From assembly GCA_902825945.1 (NCBI GenBank), contig CADECY010000007.1:1-64000 (forward strand): a DNA stretch of 64,000 nucleotides. The letters run 5' to 3'. Position numbers and translations under genes: made by a program. The stretch is from an uncultured Acidobacteriota bacterium. Its GTDB lineage: Bacteria; Acidobacteriota; Terriglobia; Bryobacterales; Bryobacteraceae. The notes under the pieces are model-generated. The model ran no database searches, was not told the DNA's origin, and saw only the letters and a program-made list of their open reading frames with translations. Below, one piece after another: positions 36,051 to 44,637 of this stretch (positions are counted from its first letter, which is position 1; each line of letters starts with the position of its first letter).

Positions 36051-37331
36051 ATGCACGATCTCAATTTCTTCCGTAACAACCTCGACGCAGTCGCCGCGCG
36101 CCTCGCGACTCGTGGATTCACGTTCGACGTGGAGCAGTTCCGCTCGCTCGATCAACAGCGCCGCGCCGCGATCACCGAATCCGAGCAGTTGGTGGCGTCG
36201 AAAAAAAAGGAGAGCGAGGAAGTCGGCAAACTCAAGCGTCAGGGAACCGACACGACGGATCTGCAGCAACAAATCCGCGTGAAGGACGAGAAGATCAAGG
36301 AACTCGGCGAGCGCGCGGGGGCGCTCGAGCAGGAGTTCCGGGACCTGTTGGTTCGGATTCCGAACACGCCGCACGAATCGGTTCCCGAAGGTAAGGAGGC
36401 GGCGGACAACACGGTTGTCCACGCGATCGGAACGCCCCGGGAGATGGACTTCGAACCGCAGGCGCACTGGGACTTGGGGCCGGCTCTCGGCATCCTCGAT
36501 CTCGAACGCGCCGCGAAGGTCACCGGCGCGCGCTTTGCTGTCTACGTCGACATGGGCGCCAAACTCGAACGCGCGTTGATCAACTTCATGCTCGACACTC
36601 ATACTCGCGAACATGGCTACAAGGAAGTGCTGCCGCCCTTCCTGATCAATTCCGCAAGCCTGTTCGGTACGGGCCAGCTTCCGAAGTTCGCCGAAGATCT
36701 CTTCAAGCTCGAAAAGACGGACTATTGGCTGGCCCCGACCGCCGAGGTTCCCGTCACCAACCTGTTCCGCGATGAGACCCTCGATGCCGAACAGCTCCCA
36801 ATCAGCCTGTGCGCCTACACACCATGCTTCCGCAGCGAGGCGGGGGCACATGGCCGTGACGTGCGCGGAATCATTCGACAGCACCAGTTTCAAAAGGTCG
36901 AACTGGTGAAATTCACCACTCCCGATCAGAGCCACGACCAATTGGAGAAGTTGACGTCACACGCCGAGGACATTCTAGTGCGTCTCGGACTACCATTCCG
37001 CCGGGTACTGCTGTGCACGGGTGACATGGGTTTTTCGAGCGCGAAGACGTATGATCTCGAAGTGTGGCTGCCCAGCCAAAAGGAGTTCAAGGAGATCTCC
37101 TCCTGTTCGAACTTCGAGGCGTTCCAAGCGCGCCGCGCTGGGATACGGTGCAAGTCCGGCAAAAAGTCCGAGCACGCGCATACCCTGAATGGGAGTGGTC
37201 TGGCGGTTGGGAGAACTTGGGTAGCGATCGTGGAGAACTACCAGCAGAAAGACGGCTCGGTGCTGATTCCAAAAGCGTTGCAGCCGTACCTCAACGCGGA
37301 GGTGATTTCCGCCGGGTCCGGACTACGGTGA
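36051..37331 (+). CDS. serS: Seryl-tRNA synthetase
   Basis: 426 aa. The N-terminal coiled-coil arm (about 30-105) binds the long variable arm of tRNA-Ser. The class II core follows: TAEVPVTN, motif 2 F-R-S-E-A-G-A-H-G-R-D-V-R-G-I-I-R, and motif 3 N-G-S-G-L-A-V-G-R-T-W. The only mild oddity is Trp where Leu is common after GRT. Length and motif order are normal for the bacterial enzyme. The 248 nt upstream hold no recognised gene. The response regulator 156 nt downstream is separate. Confidence 0.97.
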   Translation: MHDLNFFRNNLDAVAARLATRGFTFDVEQFRSLDQQRRAAITESEQLVASKKKESEEVGKLKRQGTDTTDLQQQIRVKDEKIKELGERAGALEQEFRDLLVRIPNTPHESVPEGKEAADNTVVHAIGTPREMDFEPQAHWDLGPALGILDLERAAKVTGARFAVYVDMGAKLERALINFMLDTHTREHGYKEVLPPFLINSASLFGTGQLPKFAEDLFKLEKTDYWLAPTAEVPVTNLFRDETLDAEQLPISLCAYTPCFRSEAGAHGRDVRGIIRQHQFQKVELVKFTTPDQSHDQLEKLTSHAEDILVRLGLPFRRVLLCTGDMGFSSAKTYDLEVWLPSQKEFKEISSCSNFEAFQARRAGIRCKSGKKSEHAHTLNGSGLAVGRTWVAIVENYQQKDGSVLIPKALQPYLNAEVISAGSGLR

Positions 37332-37486
37332 CGGTGCTCCCCGCACCTGGGGTCAGCCGCCCGTACACGGACGCCCCCCAGTGTTCTATACTCTATGGAG
37401 GATTCGTCAGGCCCCCCGTTGATGCCTAGATGGTCCAGAGGTATTGCCTGCCCGGGGACTAGAACTCTCATCAAAGGGACACGAAG

Positions 37487-38152
37487 ATGCCCACCTATGA
37501 CGTCCTGCTAGTTGAAGACCACACGATTGTCCGCAGCAGTTTGCGCGCCATGCTCGAGCGGACCGGCGAGTTTCGCGTCGTTGGTGAAGTCGAGAACGGC
37601 GCGGAAGCGGTCCAGTTTTGCCGCGAGAATTCAGCACCCGATCTGGTACTGATGGACCTTTCGATGCCCGTACTCAATGGCGTCGAGGCAACGGCCGAGC
37701 TGTCGCGTCATTGCCCGACGGCCCGGGTGGTCGTTCTCTCCGCCTATGACGAGGAACGCTCGATCGTCGAAGTGATCCGCGCTGGCGCCAAGGGGTATTT
37801 GCTGAAGCGGGCCGGCGTGGCTGACCTGCTCGAAGCGCTCCGCACGGTCGCTCTCGGCGGGTCTTATTTGAGTCCGCAGATCTCGAACGCGCTATTCCAA
37901 AGGCTCCAAAGCGGCGACGACAAGGCGAAGCGCAACGGCGATCTCAGCCCGCGCGAGTCGCAGGTCATGCGGTTGATCGCACAAGGCATGACCAGCAAAG
38001 AGATTGCCTCGGCGCTCGACCTGGGCGTGGAAACCGTTCGCTCCTATCGCAAGACGCTCATGAAAAAGCTCGGTGTCAACAACGCGGCCGGGATCACGCG
38101 GCTTGCCGTGGCCGATGCCCCCGTCGCGGCCCGCGCCGCAGTGAGTGGTTAG
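37487..38152 (+). CDS. NarL/FixJ-family response regulator
   Basis: 221 aa. Receiver domain (1-120): acidic pocket V-E-D-H, phospho-acceptor Asp in L-V-L-M-D-L-S-M-P (about 57), and conserved Lys in G-Y-L-L-K. The C-terminal LuxR-type HTH (about 150-210) reads LSPRESQVMRLIAQGMTSKEIA. AAAGGGA-type ribosome site upstream. No histidine kinase gene is adjacent, so the partner is unknown. The 3' end overlaps the convergent gene at 38149 by 4 nt. Confidence 0.92.
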   Translation: MPTYDVLLVEDHTIVRSSLRAMLERTGEFRVVGEVENGAEAVQFCRENSAPDLVLMDLSMPVLNGVEATAELSRHCPTARVVVLSAYDEERSIVEVIRAGAKGYLLKRAGVADLLEALRTVALGGSYLSPQISNALFQRLQSGDDKAKRNGDLSPRESQVMRLIAQGMTSKEIASALDLGVETVRSYRKTLMKKLGVNNAAGITRLAVADAPVAARAAVSG

Positions 38153-38760
38153 GGTCCTCCCAACTTCCGCATTTCCTTCAGCTCTTCGCGGATCTCGTAC
38201 TCCATCGCCGTCCCCTCGCCCCCACTTGTCGCCTGCGACATCCACGAGTGGTAGAAATCGAGGCTTCGACGGGCGAGATATCGCGCGGCGGCTGGATGAG
38301 ATCTGGCCAGCGCTTTCGCGGCCGCTCGCAGAACGTCCGCGTCTCGCTGGACCGCGCCCCAATCGCCCGAGGAATAGCTCCCACCAAGGATCGCGGCGGC
38401 TTCCTCGAATCCCGGCTGAGCCGCGAGCCACGCGGCCTCCTCTCCCGGGGCCGGCTCCGGCGCTGTCGTGGGTGGAACCGTATTTTCCGGTGGTGGCCAG
38501 TCTTCCCGGCCTGTCCATACGAACAGCGCCTTATGTTCGCCGCCTATGGTCCGAAACGCGAGTGGCTGACCGCCGGGCCCGCTCCCGTGGATCTCGGCGT
38601 CCTGGGTTTTTAGGTTCACGAAGGCGTGATCGAAGCAAAATGCGGTGCCTTCGGGAATCGGCGCGCCATCCACGGTGACGAGTCCGGCGGGCATTTCGAA
38701 CACGCGGCGCCGTTGAAACTGATCGAACTGTTTGATTCGAAGGCGTTCGAGGTCGAACAT
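38149..38760 (-). CDS. Hypothetical protein with helical C-terminus
   Basis: 203 aa. No signal peptide or TM. The N-terminal half is beta-rich (VFEMPAGLVTVDGAPIPEGTAF); a Pro/Glu linker (PPTTAPEPAPGEE) leads to a helical Ala-rich C-terminal half (AAAKALARSHPAAARYLARR). Family not recognised. Third-position GC bias supports coding. Convergent with the response regulator, 4-nt overlap. Confidence 0.55.
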   Translation of the reverse strand: MFDLERLRIKQFDQFQRRRVFEMPAGLVTVDGAPIPEGTAFCFDHAFVNLKTQDAEIHGSGPGGQPLAFRTIGGEHKALFVWTGREDWPPPENTVPPTTAPEPAPGEEAAWLAAQPGFEEAAAILGGSYSSGDWGAVQRDADVLRAAAKALARSHPAAARYLARRSLDFYHSWMSQATSGGEGTAMEYEIREELKEMRKLGGP

Positions 38761-38862
38761 CGTGGTTGTGTCTCTCGCTATTGTCTCTCACCGCGACTTT
38801 TACGAAATCATTACCGCTTCCTTACCCTTGCCGCCGATATTCCGGGGTACTCTGAAATCACG

Positions 38863-39900
38863 ATGCGACACGTTACCATACTCACCGCGGCCCTACTGGC
38901 CGCCTCCGGGCTGCGGGCTCAAAACGGCGTCATTCGGAGCATGGGGCAGTTCGAGCCCTCTGGCACCGTCCTTTACAGTGTCTACGTGGCCAGCCGGACG
39001 CAGCCGCTCGGAGACGTGGCCGTCAGCAGCGTGCTACCCCCCGGAACGCGTTTCCTCGAAAGCCTCGACGTTCCGCGGGCCGCCCGCTACGAAGGGGTCG
39101 CCGACAACACGATTGTCTGGACCGTGCCCGAGGTCGCCGCCGACACGATCGTGGGCCCGTTCACTTTTCGGCTGAAGGTGGATGGCGCCACCACGCCGGT
39201 TCCCACCGCCCTCGCGTCGACACTCATCTATCAACGGCCCACGCAGGAAGTAGTTCAATCGCCGGCCAGTACCGAGGTGCTGACTCCGCTGGCTGATTCG
39301 GGCTCGGTCACTTTCGACCAGCGCGGCACGCTGACTTCCGCGGGTGAGAATGGACCCGTTTCGGTTGGTGCCACCGGAATCCTGTTCTTCGTCCCCGAGG
39401 GTGCGGTGACCCGGCAGACCACCGTGACTTTCACGCGCCGTGATGTCGATGACGCGCAGATGCCTTCGATCGACGACACCTGGTGGTGCTCGAACTTCCA
39501 TGCGACGGTTGATCCGCAGGCTTCGTTCTCCAAAGCCGTTACGTTCGTCCTGCCCACGCGCCGCGCGATCACGCCGGGGCTGGGTGTCAGCGCCTTCTCG
39601 AGCAGCGACCTGAAAGACTGGCGGCCCGTTGGTAGCGGAAGATCCGGCGAACTGGCGTTCGGCTTCGGCGGCTTCGGAACCGGCGGCGGATGCTTCTCCG
39701 GTTTCCAACAGTTCGGATGCTCTGGCTTTCCCCAGTTCGGCGGCGGATTCGGCGGCTTCGGAATCAGCCGCACCGAACGCGCGATCTCCTCGATCAACGG
39801 CACGACACTCACCTCGCAACTGGGCACCTCGGTGACAGCGGCGGGCATTACCGACGGAACCAGCAACACGATCATCGCGATCCTGATCGGCCGCCGCTGA
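38863..39900 (+). CDS. Secreted Gly-rich protein with DUF11/DUF1559-like features
   Basis: 345 aa. The ATG at 38863 starts a signal peptide (RHVTILTAALLAASGLRAQ); the frame is open upstream but that part is antisense to the neighbour. After it comes an immunoglobulin-like segment (LGDVAVSSVLPPGTRFLES), a second beta-rich domain (about 120-260) with a W-W-C-S-N-F-H-A patch, and a Gly/Phe-rich stretch (GFGGFGTGGGCFSGFQQFG). The C-terminal G-I-T-D-G-T-S-N-T-I-I-A resembles the DUF1559 C-terminal motif. Probably cell-surface or secreted; function unknown. Confidence 0.7.
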   Translation: MRHVTILTAALLAASGLRAQNGVIRSMGQFEPSGTVLYSVYVASRTQPLGDVAVSSVLPPGTRFLESLDVPRAARYEGVADNTIVWTVPEVAADTIVGPFTFRLKVDGATTPVPTALASTLIYQRPTQEVVQSPASTEVLTPLADSGSVTFDQRGTLTSAGENGPVSVGATGILFFVPEGAVTRQTTVTFTRRDVDDAQMPSIDDTWWCSNFHATVDPQASFSKAVTFVLPTRRAITPGLGVSAFSSSDLKDWRPVGSGRSGELAFGFGGFGTGGGCFSGFQQFGCSGFPQFGGGFGGFGISRTERAISSINGTTLTSQLGTSVTAAGITDGTSNTIIAILIGRR

Positions 39901-40019
39901 GTACCGGTCGCCGCGCGACGACGCTCTTGGGCTCCTCCTTGGACGTCCCAGGAGCGCGCTCGCGCTGTGAAATAGCGCGGCTTCCGTTGATCGCTTTTCG
40001 CTCGCAAGTTGTTTACTTT

Positions 40020-40600
40020 GTGGAGGAAGGCTCGTGGGTGTCGGCGAATCAGCGCCGCGTTGGGGTGTTCATCCCGGCGCAGTGCGCCACGCGATCGAGA
40101 GCGACCGGTTCCGCAGCACCCCGCCACGGTGCGCCTCGATCGTCGATAAGTATCTCGGCTTCATCCAGCAGACCCTGGAACAGTATCCCAGGCTGCGTGC
40201 CACACGGGTCTACGCTATGATCCGCGATCGTGGCTACACTGGCAGCGCAAGCCCATCCCCGGCGCTCCGTCGCTCGCCTCCGTCCGCGTCCACGCGAGCC
40301 ATTCCTCCTGTTGCAGACCTTCCCAGGTGAACAAGCCCAGGTGGACTGGGCGCACTTCGGTTCGGTGACGGTGGGCCGCACCCGGCATGCGCATCCTGGA
40401 TGGCGCCGTTGAATTGGCGCACCATGTCCGCTCTTATCACCGCCACAGGCCAGTCCTCGACCCGGCTCACCAGAAGACCGTTCTGGAACTCGGGCGCAAG
40501 GGGCGCGACGCTACCCCGGGGGGCCGTCTGGAGCAGGTGGTTCCCCAGAGCCGCGCCTTGCTCGTTCAAGTCTTCGCCCGCGAACCTCATGGCCAAACAA
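40020..40600 (+). pseudogene. istA: IS21-family transposase (istA) remnant
   Basis: IstA pieces are readable in several frames. R-R-I-S-A-A-L-G-V-H-P-G-A-V-R (HTH, about 40045-40090) is followed by [21 protein letters not shown] (40183-40245). Then comes [17 protein letters not shown] (40310-40365, first catalytic DDE Asp), and later H-H-V-R-S-Y-H-R-H-R-P-V-L-D-P-A-H-Q (40425-40480). The middle catalytic part is deleted and there is no istB. Terminal repeats are not recognised. It marks a former insertion just upstream of the Nif11 locus. Confidence 0.6.
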
Positions 40601-40815
40601 GAGCGCCACGCGACCGCTCGAGGAACGGTTCCCGGACTTCTGGAAATTCTTCGACGGCTGGCACACGAAGAGGGCCGACCGCATGCTTGCCCGCGAATTC
40701 TCCTAGCGAACCAAATTTCATGCGCCTCGAGCGGTTTTTCACAGAGATGGCGCATATCAGACTGAGCGCGGAAAAAGCGCCAAAACAAACTAAAAACAAA
40801 ACAGGAAAATGCAAG

Positions 40816-40986
40816 ATGAACAACGAACGGAACGCAATCCAGGAGAACCCGCGTACGGAGAGCCCGGTGGACTCGATCGAGCGGAAGGAACTGGCGGCGA
40901 TCGCCAAGGCGCTACCTTTGCGCAGCAAGGTCAGAGCGGGCGGAAAGACTGCGCTCTGCGAGCGGCGTTGCTGGTCCGTGCGTTAG
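40816..40986 (+). CDS. Short peptide with GG site and two-Cys tail (RiPP precursor candidate)
   Basis: 56 aa from ATG 40816, with AGGAAA about 9 nt upstream in an AT-rich leader. Residues 1-41 are charged and leader-like (SIERKELAAIAKALP); Gly42-Gly43 could be a double-glycine cleavage site. The remaining 13 residues (KTALCERRCWSVR) contain Cys48 and Cys52. A 7-bp hairpin (40999-41020) separates it from the Nif11-domain gene. No modification or export enzyme is adjacent in the window, so this is a candidate only. Confidence 0.4.
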   Translation: MNNERNAIQENPRTESPVDSIERKELAAIAKALPLRSKVRAGGKTALCERRCWSVR

Positions 40987-40998
40987 TGATTCCCGCCG

Positions 40999-41020
40999 AG
41001 GGCGGTCTTCACGCCGCCCT
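40999..41020 (+). terminator. Stem-loop between short peptide gene and Nif11-GRDP gene
   Basis: AGGGCGG (40999-41005) and CCGCCCT (41014-41020) form a perfect 7-bp stem with an 8-nt loop. No T-run follows, so it fits an attenuator or mRNA-stabilising hairpin that would give more upstream than downstream product. Confidence 0.45.
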
Positions 41021-41041
41021 GGCTACATTTCTGGAGGACCC

Positions 41042-41701
41042 ATGACCGACACACAACGCTTTCTCGCAGCGGCTCATCGCGAGAGCAGCCTCGGCACCCG
41101 AGTCCGTGCCTGCCGGACCTTTCGCGAAATCGCCGCTGTTGCCTACGCCCACGGATTCCGCCGCCGCGAAGCGGAACTTCGTTCGGCTTTCGCCGAACGG
41201 AACGCCGCGGTTCTCGCCGCGGAAATGTTCCGCCAAGGTTTGATCGATCTCCCGATCGATGCTCCGAATACACCTTGGGACCAAGAACTCTGGAGCAGGA
41301 TCGAGTCGCTCGACCTCGAGTTCGTCTACAAACAACTCACCAACCGCAAGGGCTGGGAGCCGGAGCGGGCTCGCCAGGTCGAGGCGAAGTATCGCCGCTT
41401 CCTTTATCTCTGCATCGCGGAATCGTTTCCCACGGTGCCGGAAGAGGATGTAGACGAGTTCTGGCATCAACACATTCTCAACACCCAGGAGTACGCCGCC
41501 CAGACCCAGTCGATCGCCGGGAAATTTCTGCACCACGCGCCGTCATCGGGCGAGCCCGAGGGGGGCGAAGAGCTATCGAACTGGTTCGAGATGACCGTGG
41601 TCACCTACGAGCGGACCTTCCGCGAACCGTATGTCGAGACCGCTGGCGAGGCTTTGCTGAACCGATATCCGGCACCAGTGGACATCGCAGCCGCGGCGTA
41701 A
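41042..41701 (+). CDS. Nif11-domain protein fused to GRDP/DUF1399-like domain
   Basis: 219 aa. GGAGG 6 nt before the ATG fixes the start. Residues 1-50 match the Nif11 pattern (TDTQRFLAAAHRESSLGTR, then FREIAAVAYAHGFR), which serves as leader in some RiPP precursors. Residues 60-180 contain V-D-E-F-W-H-Q-H-I-L-N-T (WHQH at 141-144) followed by K-F-L-H-H-A-P, a His-rich signature of glycine-rich-domain-protein-like (GRDP) families. Such a long C-terminal part is not a usual core peptide; it could be an accessory or carrier protein. A short GG peptide gene lies just upstream. Confidence 0.6.
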   Translation: MTDTQRFLAAAHRESSLGTRVRACRTFREIAAVAYAHGFRRREAELRSAFAERNAAVLAAEMFRQGLIDLPIDAPNTPWDQELWSRIESLDLEFVYKQLTNRKGWEPERARQVEAKYRRFLYLCIAESFPTVPEEDVDEFWHQHILNTQEYAAQTQSIAGKFLHHAPSSGEPEGGEELSNWFEMTVVTYERTFREPYVETAGEALLNRYPAPVDIAAAA

Positions 41702-41837
41702 GGACCCGGAAGCATTCCGGCGTGTCCAATCTACGGAGCAACTTTGAACGTCCGGGAAGCGTGCCTGGCAATCGGTGGAAAACACGAGGAAGATTTCAGA
41801 GATTCCTCTGTGACCGGTTCATCGGCCAATCCACGCC

Positions 41838-42555
41838 CTACGGAACCAGGCGCAGGCCACCATAGCGGTAGATGTAGAGATAGGTGAGCCGACCACCGTA
41901 GGCGAGGCCGTCCGCGGTGATAGTGACTTCTTCCGATTCCCCCGGCGAGATCATCAGTTCGAGCGTCTTTCCGTCACCCGCCGATTCGCCCGTAGCTAGC
42001 AGGGGAAACCCCGGGGAGAGCCCCTGCGTCGAGACTCGCCCCTTACAGAGGGCCTTGGTGAATCCCCAGCGCGCGATGCCTCCTGGCGGTCCGCCTCGCC
42101 ACGCGAAATCTCGCGCGAACCCGCGGAGGCTGCCCATAATGGACCCGGGCGCAAACTGAGTGGTGATCTCGAAGGGAGGAAGCGTGATGCGCGCTTCGAA
42201 CGGGCCGATGTGTTCGCCGCCGCTGCCCGACACCACAACTTCCCCGGCTTGCAACGTTCCGGGCTCGAGTTCGGTTGGGTAGAATGACAGCCCGTTCGGC
42301 AGGCCGGGCTGGAATTGGCGCGATCGGGCCCCGGCCGCAGCCCATCGCCGGCGCGGCGGCACACACCTCGTAGGGCCCAGGCGACAGGCCCTCGAGACGA
42401 AAGGCGCCCCCCGAACCGGATTGGGTTTGCGGGACACCGGGGAGCGGCCGGCCTTGGCTGTCCTCCACGCGGCCGGTAATTGCAGTAGTCTGACCGAACC
42501 GGGCCCACCCACCCAAGATGACGATCGAGGTGGGAAGCTGCTCGGTTGCTCCCAT
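41838..42555 (-). pseudogene. Frameshifted secreted protein with carboxypeptidase-regulatory domain
   Basis: The ATG at 42555 has GGAGG 9 nt upstream. The first frame codes a carboxypeptidase-regulatory-like domain (TAITGRVEDSQGRPLPG, then GGAFRLEGLSPGPYEVCA) to about 42310. The coding sense then continues in another frame with L-P-N-G-L-S-F-Y-P-T-E-L and Q-A-G-E-V-V-V-S-G-S-G-G-E to the stop at 41838. The two parts fit one Bryobacterales-type secreted protein broken by an indel near 42300-42330. A sequencing error would also explain it. Confidence 0.5.
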
Positions 42556-42732
42556 AAATAAATCCTCCATCACAACACTGGAAAAAGGATTCCTCTGTTG
42601 GTTTTACTATGCGCGCCACTTCATGGTCTGTCAAGGGATATTGTTTCGCGCGGGCCTCGAAGGGGGGCATGGGTCCATGTCCGGGTGTAGCCTCGAGTGC
42701 GGAGTGGCCGGGTGACGCTGACGTAACTCTAA

Positions 42733-42989
42733 TCAATCAATGAATATGGCAACGCCATCAAGGTTCTTCGGGCTCGCGTCAAGACGAGCGCCAGCTCCAG
42801 CTCCCCGTGCACAAAGGTGGAACTTGCGCGGGACAACGTCGAAGTTCACCGAGGCATAACCGTGCCGGCCCGTTGAGTCATGGGTGTCCCACAGCTCAGC
42901 GCGCCCCAAGTTGTGCCTGAGGCGCAGCCGGAGACCTGCCTCCGAGTCAATATGTGGCTCCGGTGACCGTGGTTCGCGGTACTTCGCCG
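42733..42989 (-). other. Weak coding-like remnant with no assigned gene
   Basis: The minus strand shows an open stretch ending at 42733 (H-I-D-S-E-A-G-L-R-L-R-L-R-H-N, then F-D-V-V-P-R-K-F). It lacks a convincing start: its upstream part is antisense to the NUDIX gene. It could be a gene fragment. The neighbouring 42574-42732 is AT-richer and holds nothing I recognise. Confidence 0.2.
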
Positions 42990-43718
42990 CTACGGCAGCA
43001 GACTCGCACAGGCTTCGAGACACGCCCTGCCCGACCGGACCATCGCTCGCGTCCCGAGAAAGTTCAGGCAACCCGCGCGCGTCGCGGCAACGGGCTCCAG
43101 GACGGAGTGCTCGTGGTTTGGGCATAGCGCGTCAAACTCGAGATCCACCCGGGCGTAATAGAGGAGTTCGGGCTTCAGCGTTTCCTCCGGCCGCGACAGT
43201 CCGACGCAGCGCATCTCGCTAATCGCTCCCGGAGGAATGCCGAGCTCTTCCTCCAACTCGTCTCGCATGGCGAGACCCGGCAAGACACGATCTCCCGCGA
43301 CGTGCTTTCCCGACTCCACGTGGCCGCCAGGAACATGCCACAGCCCGCCGCTCTCACCGCAGGACACACCGCGGTGCCCGAGCACCAGCTTGTCGTCGGC
43401 CGTGTGGACCACGGCGCAAACGCAGAGAGGATTCGCGCGATACGCGTCGCTGATATCGATCTTGTTGGTGCCGCGGTATTCGCGATAGGTCGTGGGCGCC
43501 GCCGTCAGCGTGATGCCGCTCGCGGAAGCCCGATAGGCGGTGACGCGGCACAACTGCCCGTCGAATATCTCGAGGCCCGACGACAGGAGGCGCGTCCACT
43601 CCCGCTCGATATTGACCTCGATCTCAGGCGTCGTGAGGCGGCGTAACTCCGGCCGCCATTCGATTTCGATCCGGTCTTCGGTCCAAATTCCCCGTGCCAG
43701 GAAATCGCCAATTTGCAT
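42990..43718 (-). CDS. NUDIX hydrolase
   Basis: 242 aa. The start overlaps the tsaC stop by 1 nt (TGATG). The NUDIX box reads GGHVESGK, an insertion, then A-M-R-D-E-L-E-E-E-L-G-I, so the Arg-Glu-x-x-Glu-Glu metal core is kept but the spacing is longer than the standard G-x5-E-x7-REUxEExGU. The N-terminal 90 residues are beta-rich. Probably hydrolyses a nucleoside diphosphate linked to another moiety; substrate unknown. Translational coupling to the t6A enzyme is notable but not proof of a shared pathway. Confidence 0.75.
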   Translation of the reverse strand: MQIGDFLARGIWTEDRIEIEWRPELRRLTTPEIEVNIEREWTRLLSSGLEIFDGQLCRVTAYRASASGITLTAAPTTYREYRGTNKIDISDAYRANPLCVCAVVHTADDKLVLGHRGVSCGESGGLWHVPGGHVESGKHVAGDRVLPGLAMRDELEEELGIPPGAISEMRCVGLSRPEETLKPELLYYARVDLEFDALCPNHEHSVLEPVAATRAGCLNFLGTRAMVRSGRACLEACASLLP

Positions 43719-44635
43719 CAGGAGTCTCCCGCGCTCGCCGCGCGCGTCAGTCTATCGAGAATGGCGTCCCATCGCGGCGAGGCCGGTGGGGGCTCGACAG
43801 CGATCCAGTCGAGGCCTCCCTGATCGAGTTGGTGCAGAGTATCGTAGAGAGCCGCGGCGTACTTCTCCGGGTCGGAGGGCATCTCCACGGCCCTCGGTCC
43901 CTCGATGGCATGGGCGTGAAAAACCCAGGCGCCGTTTCCTTCCGGCGGCGGTGGACCGAGAATCAGCCGCGTGCGCGGGCTGTAGTGTTTCGCATGGAGT
44001 CCGGGCGAGGCGTCCGAGAGCCCCGATTTCACATATTCGCCCAGCGGACCCGTTACCGCCTCGATCTCTTCGCGCGTGATGGCTCCGGGCCGCAACAACA
44101 CGGGCTTCGGACCCGCGAGGGAAACCACGGTCGACTCGATGCCGACGGCGCAGGGCCCGCCATCGAGCACCAGCGGCACGCGATCGCCGAGGCTGTCGCG
44201 AACATGCTGAGCCGTCGTCGGGCTGAGTCCGGTGAATCGATTCGCGCTCGGCGCGGCCAGCGGAAGTCCGCACGCGCGGATCAGTGCCAGCGCCACCGGA
44301 TGCGCGGGCATTCGCAGACCCACGGTAGGGAGGCCCGCGGTGACGAGATCCGGCACGATCGCGCGCTTCGGCAGGATCAGGGTGAGCGGGCCCGGCCAGA
44401 AGCGCTCGGCCAAAACCTGCGCGGCGGGCGGCCACTCCGCAACGAGCGTTTTCGCCATTTCGATCGAGTCGACATGCACGATCAGCGGACTGGTCTTGGG
44501 CCTTCCCTTTGCTGCGTAGATGCGCTCGATGGCCGCCACGTCGAGCGCATTGGCCGCCAATCCGTACACGGTTTCCGTCGGGATGCCGGCGATCTCGCCA
44601 CGGCGGATGAGATCGGCGGCACGAGTGAGGTCCAT
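43718..44635 (-). CDS. tsaC: L-threonylcarbamoyladenylate synthase (Sua5/TsaC family)
   Basis: 305 aa. The YrdC fold is clear: G-I-P-T-E-T-V-Y-G-L-A-A-N-A, A-K-G-R-P-K-T-S-P-L, and S-A-N-R-F-T-G-L-S-P-T. The extra C-terminal 110 residues correspond to a Sua5-type domain (LHAKHYSPRTRLIL linker). It makes threonylcarbamoyl-AMP for t6A37 modification of ANN-decoding tRNAs. It starts 2 nt after prfB and overlaps the NUDIX start: a translation-quality operon. Confidence 0.93.
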   Translation of the reverse strand: MDLTRAADLIRRGEIAGIPTETVYGLAANALDVAAIERIYAAKGRPKTSPLIVHVDSIEMAKTLVAEWPPAAQVLAERFWPGPLTLILPKRAIVPDLVTAGLPTVGLRMPAHPVALALIRACGLPLAAPSANRFTGLSPTTAQHVRDSLGDRVPLVLDGGPCAVGIESTVVSLAGPKPVLLRPGAITREEIEAVTGPLGEYVKSGLSDASPGLHAKHYSPRTRLILGPPPPEGNGAWVFHAHAIEGPRAVEMPSDPEKYAAALYDTLHQLDQGGLDWIAVEPPPASPRWDAILDRLTRAASAGDS

Positions 44636-44637
44636 CT

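Noticed and set aside
40809..41045. Alternative 78-aa frame over the GG-peptide
   Set aside because: Starts 7 nt upstream in another frame, lacks a leader/core pattern and runs through the hairpin; less likely than the 56-aa frame.
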